From Parvicella tangerina (lineage in GTDB: Bacteria > Bacteroidota > Bacteroidia > Flavobacteriales_D > Parvicellaceae), in NCBI RefSeq assembly GCF_907165195.1, contig NZ_OU015584.1, positions 2,108,001-2,172,000 of the forward strand: a stretch of DNA of 64,000 bases, given 5' to 3'. The translations under genes were made by a program, and so were the position numbers. Positions 42,001 to 50,870 of this stretch are shown here, one piece after another. The notes beneath the pieces are model-generated. The model saw only the letters and a list, made by a program, of their open reading frames with translations, was not told the origin of the DNA and ran no database searches. Position 1 is the stretch's first letter, and every line of letters begins with the position of its first letter.

Positions 42001-43371
42001 GATCTGTCCGAAAACGGCTGAGCGCATCATTTTGGCCGTACTTGAAATCGTGATTTCATCCACTTCTTGTTGAGATAGCTTTTGTCGATCGCCTAACAAT
42101 TGGTTGGACCTGGCTACAATCTTAAAAGCGATGAACTCAACAATGATAACGGCTCCATCGATGATGATCCCAAAATCTATTGCTCCCAAACTCATCAAAT
42201 TAGCATCTACACCAAAAACATACATGGCCGTTAATGCAATTAGCAAGGTCAATGGGATAATCGAGGCCACTACTAAACCAGACCTTATGTCTCCCAGTAA
42301 CACAACGACTACAACGAAAACAATTAAGAAACCAAGAATCAGATTCTCAGAAATCGTGAAAGAAGTTTTATTGATCAACTCGCTTCTCTCTAAAAACGGC
42401 TTAATGTAAACACCTTCTGGAAGGCTTTTATTCACTAATGCTACTTTCTCATTAACCGCGCTTATAACCTCTTTTGAGTTAGCGCCTTTGAGCATCATGA
42501 TCTGCCCCATTACCTTCTCTCCTTCTCCGTTACCCGTAATCGCTCCAAAACGATTAGCTGCACCAATTTTAACGGTAGCGACATCCTTTATGAGCAGCGG
42601 AATTCCGTTAACCAACTTGACCGGAATTTGTTCAATATCTTCTTTGGAAGTAACTAAACCTTCCCCTCTTACAAAATAGGTTTGTTCTCCTTTTTCAATA
42701 TATCCCCCACCTGCAACACTATTGTTTTTCTCTAATGCCTCATAGATTTCAGTCATTGAAACTTCCATTGTAGCAATACTTGTGGGGTCTACACTTATTT
42801 CATATTGTTTCAAATACCCACCCCATGTATTTACTTCAACCACTCCTGGAATTCCTGAGAGCTGTCTTTTGACGATCCAATCCTGGATGGTACGAAGTTC
42901 TGTAACCGAGTATTCTCCTTTGTGAGCTTTATCCACCTCTAAAGTGTACTGATAAATCTCTCCTAAGCCAGTAGTAATAGGTCCCATAAATGGCACTCCG
43001 AATCCTGCGGGAATATTCTCAGCTGCCAGCTTTAACTTTTCCTCAATCAGTTGTCTGGGCACATACGTTCCTATTTCATCGTCAAAAACTAACGTTACTA
43101 CTGAGAGCCCAAACTTAGATACCGATCTGATCTCTTTTAAGTTTGGGAGATTGGCCATTTCCAACTCTACTGGATAGGTCAAGTATTTTTCAACATCCTG
43201 AGTAGAGAGATTTCTAGAAGTAGTAATTACCTGCACCTGATTGTTGGTAATATCAGGCACCGATCCCACTGGAATGTGAACAAATGAATAAATTCCTCCA
43301 CCTATTAAAGCGAAAACAAGCAAAAAAACAAGGAGCTTATTCTTAACGCTAAATTGAATTATTTTTTCCAT
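39049..43371 (-). CDS. CusA/CzcA-type RND heavy-metal efflux pump fused to a TolC-like outer-membrane factor
   Basis: A 1440-residue fusion. Residues 1-1035 are a complete heavy-metal RND pump: first helix, PDITNNQVQV, two porter domains and the helix clusters with DFGIIIDGAVIIVEF, which in this family carries the proton-relay acids. Residues 1042-1440 start MSKVVKVITVLLILVVGQ, which looks like an old signal peptide (its ATG is at 40248), and continue as a TolC/CzcC-type coiled-coil protein (SLEEAQRIAQQHNLRI). The frame is continuous, so one polypeptide is expected unless the internal ATG is also used. Such fusions occur in other Bacteroidota. The metal cannot be deduced with certainty. It is encoded between the sensor kinase genes and the adaptor. 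Confidence 0.9.
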   Translation of the reverse strand: MEKIIQFSVKNKLLVFLLVFALIGGGIYSFVHIPVGSVPDITNNQVQVITTSRNLSTQDVEKYLTYPVELEMANLPNLKEIRSVSKFGLSVVTLVFDDEIGTYVPRQLIEEKLKLAAENIPAGFGVPFMGPITTGLGEIYQYTLEVDKAHKGEYSVTELRTIQDWIVKRQLSGIPGVVEVNTWGGYLKQYEISVDPTSIATMEVSMTEIYEALEKNNSVAGGGYIEKGEQTYFVRGEGLVTSKEDIEQIPVKLVNGIPLLIKDVATVKIGAANRFGAITGNGEGEKVMGQIMMLKGANSKEVISAVNEKVALVNKSLPEGVYIKPFLERSELINKTSFTISENLILGFLIVFVVVVVLLGDIRSGLVVASIIPLTLLIALTAMYVFGVDANLMSLGAIDFGIIIDGAVIIVEFIAFKIVARSNQLLGDRQKLSQQEVDEITISSTAKMMRSAVFGQIIIMIVFIPILTLAGVEGKMFRPMALVFVFAILGAMFLCFTYVPVVASLLLKPRKANRPSLADRLMRVISRWYMPVFRRSIRSKAVFISGAALLMILAVGLFVRMGGEFVPTLDEGDLVIQPTLKTGTSLSETIRITTEVEKQLLAFPEVEGVVSRIGAAEVPTDPMSMEESDVIIKLKPKSTWKSAHTKDELVGLFKTELQKIPGVEYEFTQPIEMRFNELITGVRADLAIKIFGDNLDTLSVLAKRVEEAIQGVEGASDIIVEKTAGLPQMIVKYKKDQIAKYGVDTKSLNDLLTMGFGGKSAGVVFEGEKQFDLVVRLDEKFRKDIDNIKQLPVILPNQTVMPLEAFADVYYDEGPAKISRDDTKRRVVIGVNVRGRDLESVVKDIQTIIQNEVNIPEGYTVTYGGQYENLANATNRLLIVIPISLLLILVLLYFAFRSLKETLMIFSAIPLSAVGGVFMLYLRDMPFSISAGVGFIALFGISVLNGIVLIEEFRELKEKGYTNLNRIILKGTRVRLRPVLLTASAAALGFLPMAISTNAGAEVQRPLATVVIGGLISATLLTLIILPNLYVLFNKKSSKKGMSKVVKVITVLLILVVGQTYGQEAVSLEEAQRIAQQHNLRIQSGEEIVQSNEYMEKTAYDLEKTEVYYGFDQNNVAVNELPLHVFGVTQSFKSPGYYKSKKEWLSSKTELSNYQLEADRFYLDREVAMAYYNVHYFKQRMEQLMVLDSLFDQLNSFVEKGVEAGEFAPPQQDVINLQYNDLKLKLEENIVSLRNANNALNYWLQSDTLYTVESGRFIKAQLKLLDTSNNPFLEVSKASNKTYIQEFLVAKKAESPELNVGVFNGVNQGVKPNSYFGVQVGVSFNIQPKIEKSKWDAKRQMINANELDFEDQKKMLLLKQQELMGNISLLGQKLDYYETEGMPIYDRFVQNALKTLSAGEVSIFEFTQMMQSAYAVNENYLKTLLEYNLEIVSANYITIP

Positions 43372-43417
43372 ACCTTAATTTCTGAAACTAAGGTAGGAGC
43401 CCTTTCTAAAAAGAGGC

Positions 43418-44815
43418 TTAGTTCATTCTTAAGATTCCCTTAAAATCTACAGTAAAGGTTGTTCCACTCCCCTCTTGGCTTTCAACCGAAAGGTCCGCAT
43501 TAATTGCATCGGCTGCTTTTCGTACAATCGACAATCCGAGACCTACTCCTTTGATTTGTTTATGCTGCAGTGCTTGCGATCTAAAGAAGGGCTGGAAAAT
43601 ACGTTCTAAATCATCCTTTTTAATACCAATTCCTTGATCTTTAATTACAAACGAAACCCTATCATCACTGCTTTTTATAGAAATTGAAATGGCTCCCTCT
43701 TGTTTAGAATACTTTATGGCGTTAGAAATGAGATTATCTAAAATGATCTCTCCATGGAAAGCCGAAACGCGCAACACATTACTATAGTTGGTAAGGTCTA
43801 GTTCTATTTTCAGTTGTTTATCCTCTATTTGAATATCTCTGCGCAATAGAATCTGCTTAACGATTTCTGCAACTGGGAGCGTGTTCTTCTCATCCAGAAC
43901 TGGGTGATTGTCAAACCTTGCCAATTCAAGCAACTGATCAATAATTCGATTCATTCTTGCCACTTCATCGAGACATAGCCCTGCCTTTTCCTGGTATTCC
44001 TCTGGTTGACGTGGTTTTCGAACCAATACTTCTAATGTACCCTGCAAAACAGAAAGTGGCGTCCTCAACTCGTGTGATGCATCAGATGTGAACTGCTTTT
44101 CCCGGACAATTGCTCCTTGAATACGATCTAGTAAATTATTAATAGAAACGACCAATTCATGCAACTCATCGTCTTTCTCTGGTAACTCTACACGCTCAGA
44201 TAAATTGGACTGTGTTATACGTCTGGTAGTAGCAGTAATATCCATAACTGGAACAATGCTTCTGGCTGCTAACTTATAAGAGATTAGGAATAACCCGAGA
44301 AGAATTATGGGATAGGAAATCAATAGTGTATAGAGTAAATTATTGAGGACTACTAATGTTGACTCCAGCGACATGGCCGTAACAATATACCCTTTTATTT
44401 CTCCATCCTTAATATAAGGAATCTGAAACTGTCTTATTTGTTTATCTGCTAATACGGTAGTGACATGAGATCCCACATTCTGTTTGTCTAAAACAAGACT
44501 ATTCTCTTTAAGGTTGGGCGACTTATCAGAAGGAGATCCATCCTTATTGTAAAGCTGAATAAACACGGGGTTCACTTGCACCTCGCGATGTTCTGCTTCC
44601 TTTAAACCGGTAAGATCTATATAAACTAGGCTACCCTCGTGCAAATGCACTTCAGAGATGTGCTTTTCAGCTTCATAAGATAAATCATTGTCGAGTCGGT
44701 TGTACACCGTGAAATAAACTGTGAAGTAAACGACAATAAACACGACCGCTACAATGACGGCAGTAGCCACGATAAAACTGGAAGCGATCCTTCTTTTAAA
44801 GCTTAATTTGCTCAT
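43418..44815 (-). CDS. sensor histidine kinase of the efflux operon
   Basis: A 465-residue membrane kinase. Transmembrane helices at about 12-36 and 158-180 bracket a periplasmic sensor of about 120 residues. Then come a HAMP domain (RSIVPVMDITATTRRI), the H-box SDASHELRTPLSVLQ with the phosphorylated His, and the ATPase domain with N-box DNLISNAIKYSKQ, G1 VIKDQGIGIKKDD and G2 GVGLGLSIVRKA. The architecture is that of CusS-type heavy-metal kinases. Its start overlaps the stop of the response-regulator gene by 4 bases. The pump gene follows 46 bases after its stop, so it probably controls that operon. Confidence 0.92.
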   Translation of the reverse strand: MSKLSFKRRIASSFIVATAVIVAVVFIVVYFTVYFTVYNRLDNDLSYEAEKHISEVHLHEGSLVYIDLTGLKEAEHREVQVNPVFIQLYNKDGSPSDKSPNLKENSLVLDKQNVGSHVTTVLADKQIRQFQIPYIKDGEIKGYIVTAMSLESTLVVLNNLLYTLLISYPIILLGLFLISYKLAARSIVPVMDITATTRRITQSNLSERVELPEKDDELHELVVSINNLLDRIQGAIVREKQFTSDASHELRTPLSVLQGTLEVLVRKPRQPEEYQEKAGLCLDEVARMNRIIDQLLELARFDNHPVLDEKNTLPVAEIVKQILLRRDIQIEDKQLKIELDLTNYSNVLRVSAFHGEIILDNLISNAIKYSKQEGAISISIKSSDDRVSFVIKDQGIGIKKDDLERIFQPFFRSQALQHKQIKGVGLGLSIVRKAADAINADLSVESQEGSGTTFTVDFKGILRMN

Positions 44816-45477
44816 AGCTCTTTTGCAATGTAACCAACACCTCTGACGGTTTGAATGTAGTTCTCTTCATCATTGAGCGTTAATTTTTTCCTAAGTGCAT
44901 TGATGTAGACATCGATCACACCTGTGCTATAGTCGAAATGTATATCCCAAACTTTTTCAATGATTCGGGTGCGAGTACAAACTCTTCCTTTATTACGCAT
45001 CAACATCTCCAAAAGAGCAAACTCTTTTTGGGTGAGGGCAATTTCTTCACCATTTTTCATTACCAAATGTGCCTCTGGGTTGAGTTCGATCGGCCCTAAC
45101 TTTAAAACTTCTTCAGTTGGAATATCTCTCAACTGCACCCGGATACGTTGCAACAACTCTTCAAAATGAAAAGGCTTTTTGATATAATCATTCCCTCCCA
45201 TTTTAAGCCCAAAAATCGTTTCTTCAACAGTATCTTTTGCGGTTAGGAAAATAACGGGAGTTGATTGATCTACTTTACGAAACTGCGTACAGATCTCAAT
45301 TCCTGTCAATTCTGGGACCATCCAATCAAGTATCAACAAGTCATAGTTCTCTGACAAGGCAAGATCTAACCCTCGTTTACCTGCATTCGCAACATCCACA
45401 ACAAAGCCTTCTTCTTCTAGCCCCTGTTTAAGAAAGTTAGCAATACCTGGTTCATCTTCTACCACCAATAGTTTCAT
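44812..45477 (-). CDS. OmpR-family response regulator of the efflux operon
   Basis: A 221-residue regulator. The receiver domain (1-120) has LLVVEDEPG (acidic pocket), LLILDWMVPELTG (phosphoacceptor Asp near 51), VIFLTAKD and YIKKPFHFEELLQRI. The winged-helix DNA-binding domain (about 128-221) shows LTQKEFALLEMLMRNKGRVCTRTRIIEKVWDIHFD and TVRGVGYIAKEL. It is the first gene of the regulator-kinase-pump-adaptor run, all on the minus strand. In this family a DNA inverted repeat upstream is usual; none was obvious in the 136-base gap to the divergent gene. Confidence 0.93.
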   Translation of the reverse strand: MKLLVVEDEPGIANFLKQGLEEEGFVVDVANAGKRGLDLALSENYDLLILDWMVPELTGIEICTQFRKVDQSTPVIFLTAKDTVEETIFGLKMGGNDYIKKPFHFEELLQRIRVQLRDIPTEEVLKLGPIELNPEAHLVMKNGEEIALTQKEFALLEMLMRNKGRVCTRTRIIEKVWDIHFDYSTGVIDVYINALRKKLTLNDEENYIQTVRGVGYIAKEL

Positions 45478-45613
45478 ACTTCAAATATCTGTAAAACATT
45501 TTATTGAAACCAACGGTATTTCTTAAAAATGGCTTAAAATCCTTTCGATCAATGGGTAACACCGATAATTAACTCACATTTCTAAGAAGCGACAAAAGTC
45601 GTATTTTTAATCT

Positions 45614-46075
45614 ATGAGATACCTTGTTTTATTTCTTCTTGGTGTATGCACTTCCTATCATTGGTCGCAAACGAACACCCATTATTCAGCGGACAGCTTT
45701 CCTACACCTCCGCCTGTTCACCTAAACAACTATCCTGAGAATGAAGTTACTTCAGACCATATTTTAATGGACCCAATAGAGTTAGCACCAGCGTTTCCTG
45801 GAGGACAAAAAGCCATGTATAGTTTTCTTTCTGATCATCTAGTTATTCCAGCTTACATCATTGAAAATGGCTTACAGGGAAAGCTATATGTTCAATTCAC
45901 CATTGATTCAACTGGTGATATTAAAGATGTTTCCGTCTTAAAAAGTTTTCACCAAGTGATGGATGCAGAAATCATAAGAGTCATTGAGATGATGCCTTGT
46001 TGGAAACCTGGACAAATTGGCCTTGAAAAAGTGGACATGAAGTTTACACTTCCCATAACGGTATCATTAAATTAG
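45614..46075 (+). CDS. small exported TonB C-terminal-domain protein
   Basis: A 153-residue protein: a signal peptide, a proline-rich 50-residue linker and a TonB C-terminal domain (about 65-153) with PAFPGGQKAMYSFLSDHLVIP, GLQGKLYVQFTIDSTGDI and MMPCWKPGQ. The signal sequence could instead stay as a membrane anchor as in classical TonB; the typical proline/lysine repeat is short. It is clearly related to the C-terminal domain of the 51435-54863 protein (same PxFPGG, GKxxVQFT and MPxWxPG landmarks). It lies between two divergent units and is not linked to ExbB/ExbD. Confidence 0.8.
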   Translation: MRYLVLFLLGVCTSYHWSQTNTHYSADSFPTPPPVHLNNYPENEVTSDHILMDPIELAPAFPGGQKAMYSFLSDHLVIPAYIIENGLQGKLYVQFTIDSTGDIKDVSVLKSFHQVMDAEIIRVIEMMPCWKPGQIGLEKVDMKFTLPITVSLN

Positions 46076-46084
46076 CTGGTCTTT

Positions 46085-47752
46085 TTATTTCCCCCAAAGA
46101 TGATAAGTCGCTGAAATAAACCCCGTATTGACCTTTCTAATAAGATAAAAGTCATCGGTCCAACTCCATTCAAAACCAAACCTAACGTCAAACCTTGCGT
46201 AGTGCAATCCCGCATATAGTGTGAGCCCATTCATTTTCTGCCAAATAGAACTACGTGATGAAGCATAATCATCCAGCGGTTCGTAACCGTCTTTGGTCTC
46301 CACCAGATAGGCAAAAGCCTCATCACTCAAGTAATAATTCTCATCTTCAGTGCTGTAATAATTCTCTCCACTTCCAACACCACTTTCTCCATTAAAAGAA
46401 CGCACCATATCAGTAGCCAGTTCAAGTCCCTGGGAGTTCACACTTTCTAAATTTGAGCTCTTAATAGCGTAATAGTTCTGGTTCCAACCAGCGCCCAAAT
46501 AAATCGGAAACCCATTGCTATCTGAGGGTTTGAACTTGTACTTCATCGCCACAGTCACTCCTGAAGACTGAATCGTATTGATTAATGAAAAGTCTAGACT
46601 GTTGTAGTTAAAGTCGCCCTCTCTAAAATAGTCATAAGCATTTCCGTTCGTAATGTACCTTGAAATTTTGTCATAGGTAAACTCATATTCATGTCTATTG
46701 ATGAATTGGTAGTAATGCCCCATTATCTCAACCTCAACATTTCCTTTGTGCAATGCCAAGCCTAGATTATATCTTGGAATACCCGTGTTTTCAGAACTGT
46801 AATAACCAAACTTCATCATCGTTATTTCCGTATCTTCTCGATCAGTAGCTGAAGATATTTGAGTAGTGGTGGTTTTCAGGTTTAAAAAAGTAACATCATC
46901 CGTAACATCCTTCGCCATACCAGCTCCACCCACATAGATGTGAGCACCTACCCCCCCAATAATTGAGAAGTATTTAGGTGATCGCTTGACGTAGTTCAGT
47001 TGATGGGTATACCCTTCCTTTGGTGAACTGACCGTTCTACCCGCACTCTTGTAGAATTTCTCCCGAATAAAGAAATAAGTTATCCCGAAACTATACAAAC
47101 GTCTTTTGTTATATGGGATATCTTTCCCCTCTCCATCATAAACCAGTTCTTCTCTCATTCGGTGGATATCAAATGAAAAAACGAGGTCTCTCCACTCAAA
47201 GCCCAGACTTAAACCAAACCTACGCTTAATATCTATGGAAGAATATAGTGATAGATCTGGTGTTTCAGTAAATCCTTCATGAATGAGTTGAGTTGATAAT
47301 ATTTTATCGCTGTAATTTGCCATTAAACCGAGATCAACAAAAACAAAGGGCCTAAACGTTTTAAAAGCATTATGACGGTATCCTATACGGTAAGCATACG
47401 AGAACAATAATCCCGACTTTTGAATAGCAAATTGCCCCAGTGTATTATCCGAATGTCTTTGTGTATAACCTTTATACGTTGTTTCAAATCGATTCAATGT
47501 GAAGGACATTCCAAAGATCAAAGGAAAGTCGCGCATCCGCATCCCGCCATAAAACTCAAAAGCTGGTAAACTATTAGAAGTTACTTCTTCCGTATAAAAA
47601 TCGAGCCCTTTTTCATCTAAAAAAGGTTGAGATGTGGGCTTATCATTCAGCTGTACAAATCCCTGACTCACCTTAGCAGAAGCTTCTAAGACCTGTGTAT
47701 AGGAAGTGAAGCTCCAAAGGATCAGAAGACTCAATAAACTAGTAGATTTCAA
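46085..47752 (-). CDS. outer-membrane beta-barrel-like protein linked to the caspase gene
   Basis: An exported protein of about 555 residues. A signal peptide (STSLLSLLILWSFTSYTQ) is followed by many amphipathic strands ending in aromatics (FGMSFTLNRFETTYKGYTQ, YRIGYRHNAFKTFRPFVFVDLGL, FDVRFGFEWSWTDDFYLI) and a terminal strand YHLWGK, typical of a beta-barrel of unknown type. The best start is TTG at 47752, immediately before the signal peptide and overlapping the upstream caspase gene by 14 bases; the ATG at 47800 would overlap by 62 bases and give an unusually long signal. The overlap suggests coupled expression with the caspase protein. Confidence 0.65.
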   Translation of the reverse strand: MKSTSLLSLLILWSFTSYTQVLEASAKVSQGFVQLNDKPTSQPFLDEKGLDFYTEEVTSNSLPAFEFYGGMRMRDFPLIFGMSFTLNRFETTYKGYTQRHSDNTLGQFAIQKSGLLFSYAYRIGYRHNAFKTFRPFVFVDLGLMANYSDKILSTQLIHEGFTETPDLSLYSSIDIKRRFGLSLGFEWRDLVFSFDIHRMREELVYDGEGKDIPYNKRRLYSFGITYFFIREKFYKSAGRTVSSPKEGYTHQLNYVKRSPKYFSIIGGVGAHIYVGGAGMAKDVTDDVTFLNLKTTTTQISSATDREDTEITMMKFGYYSSENTGIPRYNLGLALHKGNVEVEIMGHYYQFINRHEYEFTYDKISRYITNGNAYDYFREGDFNYNSLDFSLINTIQSSGVTVAMKYKFKPSDSNGFPIYLGAGWNQNYYAIKSSNLESVNSQGLELATDMVRSFNGESGVGSGENYYSTEDENYYLSDEAFAYLVETKDGYEPLDDYASSRSSIWQKMNGLTLYAGLHYARFDVRFGFEWSWTDDFYLIRKVNTGFISATYHLWGK

Positions 47753-50699
47753 TATCGTTGTAAATATTCTCAATTCTTGATGTTGGGTTTTGCGCTCCAT
47801 TCGTGAGCTTTACTACATTATTTAACACATATTTTGTGATCTCAGATAACATCACCTTGCCGTCAGCATTGAAGTCCGCTGCTTTGTTTGATAATCCACT
47901 CAAGAAGCTGTAAGTAAACACGCCATTCTTCCAGGAATCCCCTTCTAAGGCAAATTCTGACCCACCTGCACTGGAAACAATGGTCACGCCATGATTAGGA
48001 ATCATATCAGCAAACAGATTTTTGGATAATTGAAAAGAATTCTGTTCGGCAATATTGGTTCCACCATTAAAGCTTCTGAACTTGATATCACCATCCTCAG
48101 TTGTAGATTCCACCTGAGCCAATTCCACCTCTGTTTTATCGATCTCTCCTGAATGACAAGCATCAAGAAAAAGACACTTATGTCGACTCTTAGAAGAAGC
48201 GATGATCGTCTCCAATTGGTTATAGGCAATTCCATTTTCCTCAGGATGCAAGAAATCCATGTCATGTGTAGCGAGATAAAGGTCATAATTCTTGCTCAGC
48301 ACACCATGCCCTGCCACATAAACCATCACCACATCATTGATATCTGCATTTGCTATATGGTTTTTGATCACTGATAAACTACTTTTCATTACCTCTTCGT
48401 CAAGGATCGTTAGAATGTTAGCTTTTTCAAATCGATCACTTTTGCTCATAAAGTTCGCCACATCTGCTGCATCTTTACTTGCATAATCTAGGTCATACTG
48501 ATCTTCTAAATACTTTGAGCAACCGATGGTGACCAAATAGAGATCTGTAGGGTTATTCGCTTGCCATTCAACATTTACGATCACTTCGCTACGTAAAGAT
48601 TTCATTCCCTTGTCTGTGGAAATATATGCGACCACATTATTCTTACCTTCTTCTAGTTCCAGCAAAGTTGTAGAAGTATTCTTGTTTTGAGTGATTTCCA
48701 ATCCTTGAACACCATATACAGGCACTCCATTAATGTAAATATGCAAACGGGATTGCGTTTCCTTCTTCAATTCCCAATCTAAAGAGAGTTTATATCGATT
48801 CTCTTCTAGCTCCCCTTCCATAGAAAGCACTGGTATTTCAGTTGCATTTAGCACTAAATTATCCTCTTTCAGACCAAGTCTTTGCAACCTTTTTTGATAA
48901 GCCAAAGCATAATCTTCGATCACTTCATTGCCCAGTACGGATTCCAGTCCACGAAAAACTCTATCTGGCCGATTATAGAGTAAGTCAAACTGTTCAAAGG
49001 AATACATCGCATTGTCCATTCTAAAGCCTATATTTTTAATCCCATTCTTGCTGGAATAGTAATAGTCTTCATTATCAAATAGAGCGAATTGATTGCGGTC
49101 AAATAGGTATATACGATTGAGGAGTCCTTTTGTCGATTTATCCCAAAGACATACTGAACCGTCCCATGATGCACTTGCCAGGTAATGATCACATTCAGCT
49201 ATAGCCGTGATGACATCATTGTGGGTGATGGAAACATTTCCTCCTGTCGTGGAAATGAATTGACTGTTAGATCCCGATAACTTTGCTTCACCATCGTAAG
49301 TGGTTATCTTATTTGGATAGAGATAGGCCAACCTGCTTCTTTGCGTGATCCCATTACTGAGTAACCCTCTATCATACTGAACTGAAAACTGGGGTATTCC
49401 AACCCTCTTAATATCATCAAGCTTTTCACTACTTAAGTCCCAGTAAGCCTCGTATTCTTTCACATAGTCGTATCGATCTCTGATCTCAATACTGGTCTTC
49501 TTTTTGAGGAAAGTCACTTTCACACGATCACCATCCCATGAAACCTCTACTACTTCTGTTTGGTAACGTTCGCTAGAATTCTTGTTGACCAATGCCGTAT
49601 TAGAGATGGTTTGCAGATTTGATAAATTGAAAACATTCAGTTCGTTATTTTGAAAAGCCACCGCAATCATTTTTCCATTAGCAGAAGCAGAAATAGCCGT
49701 CACTCTTTTAATTTTAGCTTCGTAGACCTCTTTAACCGACAAATTTTTCAGGTCTAAAATAAATATCTTACCCGCCTCATCAGCCACCAAGACTTCATTC
49801 GATAACTCATTCACTTTTACCGAAGTAATTTTAAAATCACTGATCTTAACCGTCTTCTTAATAAACACGCTTTTTGTATTCAGGACTAACAAATTGCCAT
49901 TTCCAGTTCCTATGTAGGCTAACTTTTCATGCTTATCTACCGCTGACTTTACGGATTGGTCACGGCCTAAAATCAAACGAGTTCCAATTCCCTGAACATC
50001 AGATATCCGAATAGCTCCTCCTGAGAAACACTGTAATACTTTTTTTCCGTTATGGACCAAAAGGACTTTCTCTATAGAAGGCTTTTGCTGTGCATACATT
50101 TGCTCACCTCCTTCAAGCTTAAATGCCACTGCTTTTCCTGCACCATTGGTTACCGAACACCAGGTTTCATCATCACTAACATCAACATCCGTCACCATAG
50201 AACCAGAATCATCAAAGATCCCTATTTCTGAAAATATCCCAAAAGACTTAAGCACGTTAAAATTGGCATCGTAAAGCACTACACCTTCACACCCTACCAC
50301 AAATCTTTTAGAGTCTGGAAGGTAAATCAATTTAGAAACCGGACTTCCCACGTTAGTCATCAATTCAGACTCACTGGAGAACAGGTTATGTGAATAAACC
50401 TTACCATCCATCGAAGACGAATAAAACACAGCAGGATCTTGAGGGTGTAGAATAATACTCGTCACGACATCCGAATGCACTCTGAATTCCTTGAACTGTT
50501 TTTGTGTTGTTCTATCCCAAACCAATATCCTACCATCCTTACTACAGGATATCAGATAATTGCCATCAGTGGTTAATGCAAGATCAAGGACATTTGCCGA
50601 GTGACCTGTTTGCACTACGACTTCAGGTGCCAAATCCTGAGCAATGGATAGTTCACCAAAAACAATGCAAGCGAGAATTAAGAAATAGGCTTTGACCAT
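47739..50699 (-). CDS. WD40-repeat protein with C-terminal caspase (peptidase C14) domain
   Basis: A 986-residue exported protein. After the signal peptide (ending LSIAQ) come WD40 blades (about 30-360, for example LALTTDGNYLISCSKDGRILVWD, and one further blade near 510-545 with LASASWDGSVCLWD). A beta-rich linker follows, then a caspase-fold domain (about 710-985) with YVAGHGVL (catalytic His) and CLFLDACHSGE (catalytic Cys). Both catalytic residues are present, so protease activity is likely. Such WD40-caspase proteins occur in many bacteria, with roles that are mostly unknown. The export signal argues for action outside the cytoplasm and against a classical intracellular death role. Confidence 0.88.
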   Translation of the reverse strand: MVKAYFLILACIVFGELSIAQDLAPEVVVQTGHSANVLDLALTTDGNYLISCSKDGRILVWDRTTQKQFKEFRVHSDVVTSIILHPQDPAVFYSSSMDGKVYSHNLFSSESELMTNVGSPVSKLIYLPDSKRFVVGCEGVVLYDANFNVLKSFGIFSEIGIFDDSGSMVTDVDVSDDETWCSVTNGAGKAVAFKLEGGEQMYAQQKPSIEKVLLVHNGKKVLQCFSGGAIRISDVQGIGTRLILGRDQSVKSAVDKHEKLAYIGTGNGNLLVLNTKSVFIKKTVKISDFKITSVKVNELSNEVLVADEAGKIFILDLKNLSVKEVYEAKIKRVTAISASANGKMIAVAFQNNELNVFNLSNLQTISNTALVNKNSSERYQTEVVEVSWDGDRVKVTFLKKKTSIEIRDRYDYVKEYEAYWDLSSEKLDDIKRVGIPQFSVQYDRGLLSNGITQRSRLAYLYPNKITTYDGEAKLSGSNSQFISTTGGNVSITHNDVITAIAECDHYLASASWDGSVCLWDKSTKGLLNRIYLFDRNQFALFDNEDYYYSSKNGIKNIGFRMDNAMYSFEQFDLLYNRPDRVFRGLESVLGNEVIEDYALAYQKRLQRLGLKEDNLVLNATEIPVLSMEGELEENRYKLSLDWELKKETQSRLHIYINGVPVYGVQGLEITQNKNTSTTLLELEEGKNNVVAYISTDKGMKSLRSEVIVNVEWQANNPTDLYLVTIGCSKYLEDQYDLDYASKDAADVANFMSKSDRFEKANILTILDEEVMKSSLSVIKNHIANADINDVVMVYVAGHGVLSKNYDLYLATHDMDFLHPEENGIAYNQLETIIASSKSRHKCLFLDACHSGEIDKTEVELAQVESTTEDGDIKFRSFNGGTNIAEQNSFQLSKNLFADMIPNHGVTIVSSAGGSEFALEGDSWKNGVFTYSFLSGLSNKAADFNADGKVMLSEITKYVLNNVVKLTNGAQNPTSRIENIYNDIEIY

Positions 50700-50870
50700 T
50701 AAATGTGTACTAAGTCTAAACTAAGAACAAAATAACTAAAAAAATGTGTGCTATCCTATCCTCCTGAAAACATAGAAGGACATCAAAAGAGATTTCTTTA
50801 AGATAAAAACGGTTACCTTTAAAGAATGATGACATAAAGAGGTTGAAAGTCAATAAATAAACAGCCCGTT

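Noticed and set aside
39049-43371. Considered as two genes joined by a sequencing error
   Set aside because: The frame is continuous and pump-channel fusions of this size are known in Bacteroidota.
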